Below, one piece after another: positions 59,925 through 64,000 of a DNA stretch of 64,000 nt. The position numbers and the translations under genes were made by a program. Source of the stretch: Streptococcus bovimastitidis. GTDB taxonomy: Bacteria; Bacillota; Bacilli; Lactobacillales; Streptococcaceae. The notes beneath the pieces were generated by a model. The model did no database searches and was not told where the DNA came from. It was given only the letters and a program-made list of their open reading frames with translations. The number at the start of each line of letters is the position of its first letter. Position 1 is the stretch's first letter. The stretch lies in NCBI RefSeq assembly GCF_001885095.1, contig NZ_LZDD01000001.1, positions 682,001-746,000 on the forward strand. Direction: 5' to 3'.

Positions 59925-62132
59925 ATGAATGAGGAAGTTTCTTCAGTGACAACATTTAAAAATATCATATCAAAATTTACCTGTACTAGGCTAGGCTTTA
60001 TCCTGACACTGCTTATTGCCTACTGGATAAAAACCATATGGGCATATCAAATGGATTTTTCACTTGATTTAGGAAATCTCTATCAAGTCTTTTTATCGCT
60101 TATTAATCCTGTCCCTTTAGCTTTATTACTATTGGGACTTGCACTTTATATAAAGAATACTAAAACTTTTTATATAGTGACTTGGGTTATTTACATCTTA
60201 CTTAACTTATTACTTATCTCTAATGCTATTTACTATAGAGAGTTTTCTGACTTTATTACCGTATCAGCCATGTTAGCTTCAAGTAAGGTTTCTGCTGGTT
60301 TAGGGGATTCAGCTCTAAATTTAGTAAGAGTTTGGGATATTATTTTTATTTTTGATTTTATTGTCTTTATTGCCTTAAAAGTAAGTAAAAAATTCAAAAC
60401 AGATTCAAGACCATTTAATAAGCGTGCTGCTTTTGCCGTATCTGCCCTTTCCTTCTTAATGATGTCGGCTAACCTCTTCTTGGCAGAAATCGACCGGCCA
60501 GAATTATTAACACGAGGTTTTTCAAATACTTATATTGTAAGAGCATTGGGATTACCGGCTTTTACCATGTATAGTGGTAATCAAACTTATCAAGCTCAAA
60601 AAGAACGAAACGGGGCAACAGCTGAAGAATTAGTTGATGTCCAAAATTACGTCAAAAGTCATTACGCTGCTCCCGATCCTAAATACTTTGGAATCGCTAA
60701 AGGGAAGAACGTTATCGTTATTCACTTAGAGAGTTTCCAACAATTTATTATTGATTATAAATTAAAATCTGAGGATAAAGAATACGAAGTGACACCATTC
60801 TTAAACTCACTTTACCACTCCAATTCAACAATTGCCTTTTCAAACTTTTTCCACCAAGTAAAAGCCGGAAAAACATCTGATGCAGAAACCATGATGGAAA
60901 ATTCTCTATTTGGTCTCAATTCAGGATCCTTCATGGTTAACTATGGAGGCGACAATACACAATTTGCAACTCCTACTATCCTCAAACAAAACGGCAATTA
61001 TTCAAGTGCTGTCTTCCACGGTAATGTAGGAACATTCTGGAATCGAAACAATGCCTACAAACAATGGGGATACAATTACTTCTTTGACTCCTCATACTTC
61101 CAAAAACAAACAGATACCAATTCATTCCAATATGGACTCAACGACAAATACATGTTCAAAGATTCCATCAAATATCTAGAAAGAATGCAACAGCCATTCT
61201 ACACTAAATTTATTACCGTAAGTAATCACTATCCATACACTAGTTTGAAAGGTGAAAAGGATGAAGAAGGTTTCCCATTAGCCGAAACAGATGATGAAAC
61301 CATCAATGGATACTTCGCTACTGCTAATTACCTCGATGCCTCAATTAAGTCGTTCTTTGACTATTTAAAAGCTTCTGGTTTATATGATAATTCCATTATT
61401 GTCATGTATGGTGACCACTACGGTATCTCTAATTCAAGAAATACAAGTCTTGCTGAACTTCTTGGAAAAGATCCCGAAACCTGGTCAGAGTATGATAACG
61501 CCATGTTGCAACGCGTCCCTTATATGATTCATGTGCCTGGTTTTAATGGCGGTGGCATCAAAGAGACCTTTGGTGGTGAAATCGATGCCTTACCAACCTT
61601 ATTACACGTATTAGGGGTTGACACATCCAACTATATCCAACTAGGACAAGACTTACTATCTCCTCAGAATAAGCAAATTGTCGCACAAAGAACATCAGGA
61701 ACTTATATGACACCTGAATATACTAACTATGGTGGCCGTCTATTCAATACTAAGTCAGGAATTGAGATAACAAATCCTGATGAAATGACTATTGAGAAAA
61801 CTAAACTGATTCGAGATGAAATCACTCGACAACTGGCCGTTAGTGACGCTGTTCAAACTGGTGATTTACTTCGCTTCAATACAGATAACGGTCTTAAAAA
61901 GAATGATGCAAGTCTTTATGATTACACCCATCAATTGAAACAAATGAAGGCTATTGAGAAAAAACTCGGTGATAAATCGACAAGTCTTTATAGTAAGAAT
62001 GATAATAAAAGCACTACAAAACTCTTTAAAGCCCCTTCTTATCTAGAACTTAATCCAAAAGAAGATGAAACTAGCTCTTCATCGACAAGTACTTCTACTT
62101 CTAGTTCAAACCAAGAAAAGAAAACCAATTAA
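59925..62132 (+). CDS. ltaS: Lipoteichoic acid synthase
   Basis: 735 residues: five N-terminal membrane segments (about 17-215) then an extracellular sulfatase-type domain with the metal Glu in IHLESFQQF, the nucleophile Thr in KAGKTSDAE (near residue 320) and MYGDHYGIS. It polymerises glycerol phosphate from phosphatidylglycerol on the cell surface. The last 80 residues are basic then Ser/Thr-rich (TSSSSTSTSTSSSNQEKKTN), longer than the S. aureus enzyme. ATG follows TTTAGGAAAAAA; TATAAT near 59888 is a possible -10. Confidence 0.94.
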   Translation: MNEEVSSVTTFKNIISKFTCTRLGFILTLLIAYWIKTIWAYQMDFSLDLGNLYQVFLSLINPVPLALLLLGLALYIKNTKTFYIVTWVIYILLNLLLISNAIYYREFSDFITVSAMLASSKVSAGLGDSALNLVRVWDIIFIFDFIVFIALKVSKKFKTDSRPFNKRAAFAVSALSFLMMSANLFLAEIDRPELLTRGFSNTYIVRALGLPAFTMYSGNQTYQAQKERNGATAEELVDVQNYVKSHYAAPDPKYFGIAKGKNVIVIHLESFQQFIIDYKLKSEDKEYEVTPFLNSLYHSNSTIAFSNFFHQVKAGKTSDAETMMENSLFGLNSGSFMVNYGGDNTQFATPTILKQNGNYSSAVFHGNVGTFWNRNNAYKQWGYNYFFDSSYFQKQTDTNSFQYGLNDKYMFKDSIKYLERMQQPFYTKFITVSNHYPYTSLKGEKDEEGFPLAETDDETINGYFATANYLDASIKSFFDYLKASGLYDNSIIVMYGDHYGISNSRNTSLAELLGKDPETWSEYDNAMLQRVPYMIHVPGFNGGGIKETFGGEIDALPTLLHVLGVDTSNYIQLGQDLLSPQNKQIVAQRTSGTYMTPEYTNYGGRLFNTKSGIEITNPDEMTIEKTKLIRDEITRQLAVSDAVQTGDLLRFNTDNGLKKNDASLYDYTHQLKQMKAIEKKLGDKSTSLYSKNDNKSTTKLFKAPSYLELNPKEDETSSSSTSTSTSSSNQEKKTN

Positions 62133-62140
62133 CAGACTTT

Positions 62141-62175
62141 AAAAAGACGCTTTCTTTAATGAGAGCGTCTTTTTT
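62141..62175 (+). terminator. Terminator after ltaS
   Basis: AAAAAGACGCT…AGCGTCTTTTTT hairpin with T6, nine bases past the stop. Confidence 0.92.
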
Positions 62176-62201
62176 CTGAACAAATTTTTCATAAGCGAAA
62201 G

Positions 62202-62230
62202 AAAAAAACTAGTCACCAGGACTAGTTTTT
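62202..62230 (-). terminator. Terminator after rplT
   Basis: AAAAACTAGTC, loop ACCAG, GACTAGTTTTT; reading minus it has a T-run. Ends the infC-rpmI-rplT operon. Confidence 0.92.
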
Positions 62231-62235
62231 AAATA

Positions 62236-62595
62236 TTATTTACCTAATTTAGCTTTCGCTGCGTCAGCAAGAGCAGTAAAGCCAGCTGCATCAGTAACTG
62301 CTAAATCAGCAAGCATTTTACGGTTAACTTCAATTTCAGCAAGTTTTAAACCATGCATTAATTGTGAGTATGATAAACCATTCATGCGAGCTGCCGCATT
62401 GATACGTGTGATCCATAATTTACGGAAATCACGTTTCTTTTGACGACGGTCACGGTATGCATAGTAATAAGAATTCATTACTTGTTCTTTTGCAGTACGG
62501 AACAAGATATGTTTTGCTCCATAGTAACCTTTTGCTAATTTTAAAATACGTTTACGACGTTTACGTGAAACAACTCCACCTTTAACACGAGCCAT
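62236..62595 (-). CDS. rplT: 50S ribosomal protein L20
   Basis: 119 residues: [28 protein letters not shown] start and [21 protein letters not shown] core. It also represses its own operon in other Firmicutes by binding the infC leader. Last gene of infC-rpmI-rplT. Confidence 0.98.
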   Translation of the reverse strand: MARVKGGVVSRKRRKRILKLAKGYYGAKHILFRTAKEQVMNSYYYAYRDRRQKKRDFRKLWITRINAAARMNGLSYSQLMHGLKLAEIEVNRKMLADLAVTDAAGFTALADAAKAKLGK

Positions 62596-62652
62596 TTATA
62601 ATTCCTCCAAATAGTTCTAATAATTCTAGTAAATGCTTATCTTTAGGGTCTC

Positions 62653-62853
62653 TTATTTAAGACCAGTAAGCATTGCTTTAATACGTTTGAAATCTCCGCT
62701 ACTTACCATAGTAGCTTTACGAAGATGACGACGTTGTTTTTTAGTTTTTCCGTGGAAACGGTGTGATGTAAAAGCACGGAAGCGTTTCAAACCACCAGAA
62801 CCTGTACGTTTAAAACGTTTAGCTGATGCGCGGTGTGTTTTTTGTTTTGGCAT
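62653..62853 (-). CDS. rpmI: 50S ribosomal protein L35
   Basis: 66 residues, highly basic, [24 protein letters not shown]. Between infC and rplT as in nearly all bacteria. Confidence 0.98.
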   Translation of the reverse strand: MPKQKTHRASAKRFKRTGSGGLKRFRAFTSHRFHGKTKKQRRHLRKATMVSSGDFKRIKAMLTGLK

Positions 62854-62894
62854 TTTTGTATTCTCCTCTAGTAAATCTTAAAATCTTTTGACAA

Positions 62895-63425
62895 TTATTT
62901 TTTGTCGGAAATTGGTGCAAGTTGCATAAACATTTGGCGTCCATCCATTTTTGCTCTTTGCTCAATGATAGCGATATCTTGAGTAGCTTCAGCAAATTCA
63001 GCTAGAACCTTTGCACCAATCTCTTTATGAGTAATCATACGCCCTTTGAAGCGAATCGAAACTTTTACCTTATTTCCTTTTTCAAGGAATTTACGGCCGT
63101 TACGGAGTTTTGTTTCAAAGTCACCCTTATCTATAACGGGACTTAAACGCACTTCCTTAACAGTAACAACACTTTGTTTTTTGCGTTGTTCTTTTTGTTT
63201 CTTTTGAAACTCAAATTTGAACTTTCCATAGTCCATGATTTTGGCTACTGGAGGAACAGCTTGTGGCTGGATTAAAACCAAATCAACATTAGAAGAATCA
63301 GCAAGTGCTTGTGCTTCAGATAATGGTTTAATTCCTAATTGTTCACCTTCTAGACCGACTAGACGAACTTCGCGAACACGAATTTCATCATTAATGAATA
63401 GATCCTTTTTAGCTATGACCTTCAC
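62895..63425 (-). CDS. infC: Translation initiation factor IF-3
   Basis: 176 residues from GTG 63425: IF3-N domain ([32 protein letters not shown]), linker, IF3-C domain ([19 protein letters not shown]). It keeps the subunits apart and checks the start codon. The open frame goes up to GTG 63482, but that part is a hairpin leader. GTG 63425 gives the usual streptococcal length, yet the best Shine-Dalgarno (AAAGAGGTG) sits on it and would better serve an ATA at 63416; infC genes often use rare start codons. Confidence 0.93.
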   Translation of the reverse strand: MKVIAKKDLFINDEIRVREVRLVGLEGEQLGIKPLSEAQALADSSNVDLVLIQPQAVPPVAKIMDYGKFKFEFQKKQKEQRKKQSVVTVKEVRLSPVIDKGDFETKLRNGRKFLEKGNKVKVSIRFKGRMITHKEIGAKVLAEFAEATQDIAIIEQRAKMDGRQMFMQLAPISDKK

Positions 63426-63444
63426 CTCTTTATTTTTTTTAGAG

Positions 63445-63478
63445 AAAAACGAAAGCGGACTTGATAAATCAAGCCCAC
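63445..63478 (-). terminator. Attenuator hairpin in the infC leader
   Basis: Reading minus: GTGGGCTTGA, loop TTTA, TCAAGTCCGC (ten pairs, two wobbles) followed by TTTCGTTTTT. It lies between the promoter and infC, so it probably controls readthrough, like the L20-dependent leader of Bacillus infC. Confidence 0.75.
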
Positions 63479-63571
63479 TCACATAATATCCTATTGGAAT
63501 TTATCATGTTGGGCCAGACAACCTAAGTCGCAAGGCGAGAAGCTCTCACTTCTACTTTTCTCATTACTATT

Positions 63572-63600
63572 ATCTTACCACAGTCATTAGACCATGTCAA
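63572..63600 (-). promoter_or_regulatory. infC-rpmI-rplT promoter
   Basis: On minus: TTGACA (63600-63595), 17-base spacer, TAAGAT (63577-63572). The -35 lies inside the 3' end of cmk. The leader from here to infC is about 145 bases. Confidence 0.8.
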
Positions 63601-64000
63601 TCATTTTTTCTGCTTTTTCTTGAATAAATGCTACAACTCCAGGAATATCGATTCCAGTTGTATCAAAAATGATAGCATCTTCCGCAGCTTTTAATGGTGA
63701 TACCTTGCGGTTACTATCTTTGAAATCACGAGCAGCAATTTCTTCTTTCAGGGTTTCTAAATCACTTGAAATCCCTTTTTCAATATTTTCTTTATAACGT
63801 CTTTGAGCTCGCTCGTCTACAGAAGCAATTAAAAAGATTTTTAATTCTGCATCTGGTAAAACAACTGTTCCAATATCACGACCATCCATGATAATTGCTC
63901 CATTTTGGGCAATTCGTCTTTGTTGAGCCACTAATTCTTCTCGAATCTCAGCGATAGCGGATACCCAAGAGACATTGTTAGTCACATCGTTTTGGCGGAT
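63587..64000 (-). CDS. cmk: Cytidylate kinase, C-terminal part (partial)
   Basis: The frame is open to the window edge, giving the last 137 residues. It has [20 protein letters not shown] and RAQRRY..N, the core of (d)CMP kinase, and a C-terminal [19 protein letters not shown]. It phosphorylates CMP and dCMP. Its 3' end carries the infC promoter. The N-terminal ATP loop is outside the window. Confidence 0.95.
   Translation of the reverse strand: MRQNDVTNNVSWVSAIAEIREELVAQQRRIAQNGAIIMDGRDIGTVVLPDAELKIFLIASVDERAQRRYKENIEKGISSDLETLKEEIAARDFKDSNRKVSPLKAAEDAIIFDTTGIDIPGVVAFIQEKAEKMIDMV

Noticed and set aside
63426..63482. N-terminal extension of infC by 19 codons
   Set aside because: The DNA is a leader hairpin and the extra residues are not part of IF-3.

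Overview
The window is chromosomal DNA of a low-GC Gram-positive coccus, almost certainly a Streptococcus of the pyogenic group (S. uberis, S. parauberis and S. iniae are plausible relatives; the species cannot be fixed from sequence reading alone). The evidence is a complete mevalonate pathway, a surface 5'-nucleotidase with an LPXTG-type anchor, the pyrR-pyrP-pyrB and LysR-lspA-rluD clusters, a ribosomal protein L27 with the Firmicutes N-terminal extension next to its protease Prp, and TATAAT/TTGACA promoters with Rho-independent terminators. Most genes lie on the minus strand. No rRNA, tRNA, CRISPR array or prophage was recognised.

Layout. 1-5.4 kb: mvaS (3' end) and mvaA on plus, converging on mvaK1-mvaD-mvaK2-fni on minus. 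5.6-9.3 kb: a heterodimeric ABC exporter whose leader holds a 20-codon peptide and an attenuator-like terminator. 9.5-11.6 kb: anchored 5'-nucleotidase. 11.7-13.6 kb: an atypical peptide deformylase and NADP-type glutamate dehydrogenase with a near-perfect CodY box in its promoter. 13.7-17.2 kb: a second heterodimeric ABC exporter. 17.3-22.9 kb: a tight operon (DUF1149, degV, dapB, cca, ABC-F, GNAT). 22.9-25 kb: a SAP-like protein and two GH73 glucosaminidases. 25-28.7 kb: fructose operon fruR-fruK-fruA with a cre site. 28.8-31 kb: an orphan PTS-like IIC protein with a ketopantoate-reductase-like enzyme. 31-33.2 kb: ferredoxin-NADP reductase, trmD, rimM. 33.3-37.9 kb: a GtfA/GtfB-like protein glycosyltransferase pair downstream of a broken LPXTG surface protein. 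38-38.5 kb: khpA, rpsP. 38.6-42.4 kb: MacAB-like efflux operon plus a DedA-family protein. 42.4-43 kb: an IS200/IS605 remnant. 43-46 kb: pyrB, pyrP and pyrR with a PyrR attenuator. 46-50.8 kb: rluD, lspA, LysR regulator, rpmA, prp, rplU, and a CapA-like protein. 50.9-53.3 kb: thiI and its cysteine desulfurase. 53.5-56.7 kb: a Ser/Thr-rich membrane protein, glutathione reductase, a truncated 2-hydroxyacid dehydrogenase, a YlbF-family protein. 56.7-59.8 kb: aroC, aroD, an rRNA methyltransferase. 59.9-62.1 kb: ltaS. 62.2-64 kb: rplT, rpmI, infC and the 3' end of cmk.

The genes are mainly core metabolism, translation and envelope biogenesis. The most interesting parts are regulatory or decaying: the leader-peptide attenuator of the first ABC exporter, the surface protein inactivated by a nonsense codon in its signal peptide plus a frameshift before its anchor while its glycosyltransferases stay intact, a nonsense codon that clips the last 17 residues of the 2-hydroxyacid dehydrogenase, a fruR gene whose expected start codon reads ATC, and an IS200 fossil where carAB would be expected after pyrB. 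Start sites were chosen from Shine-Dalgarno position and family length, so several genes are shorter than their longest open frame.
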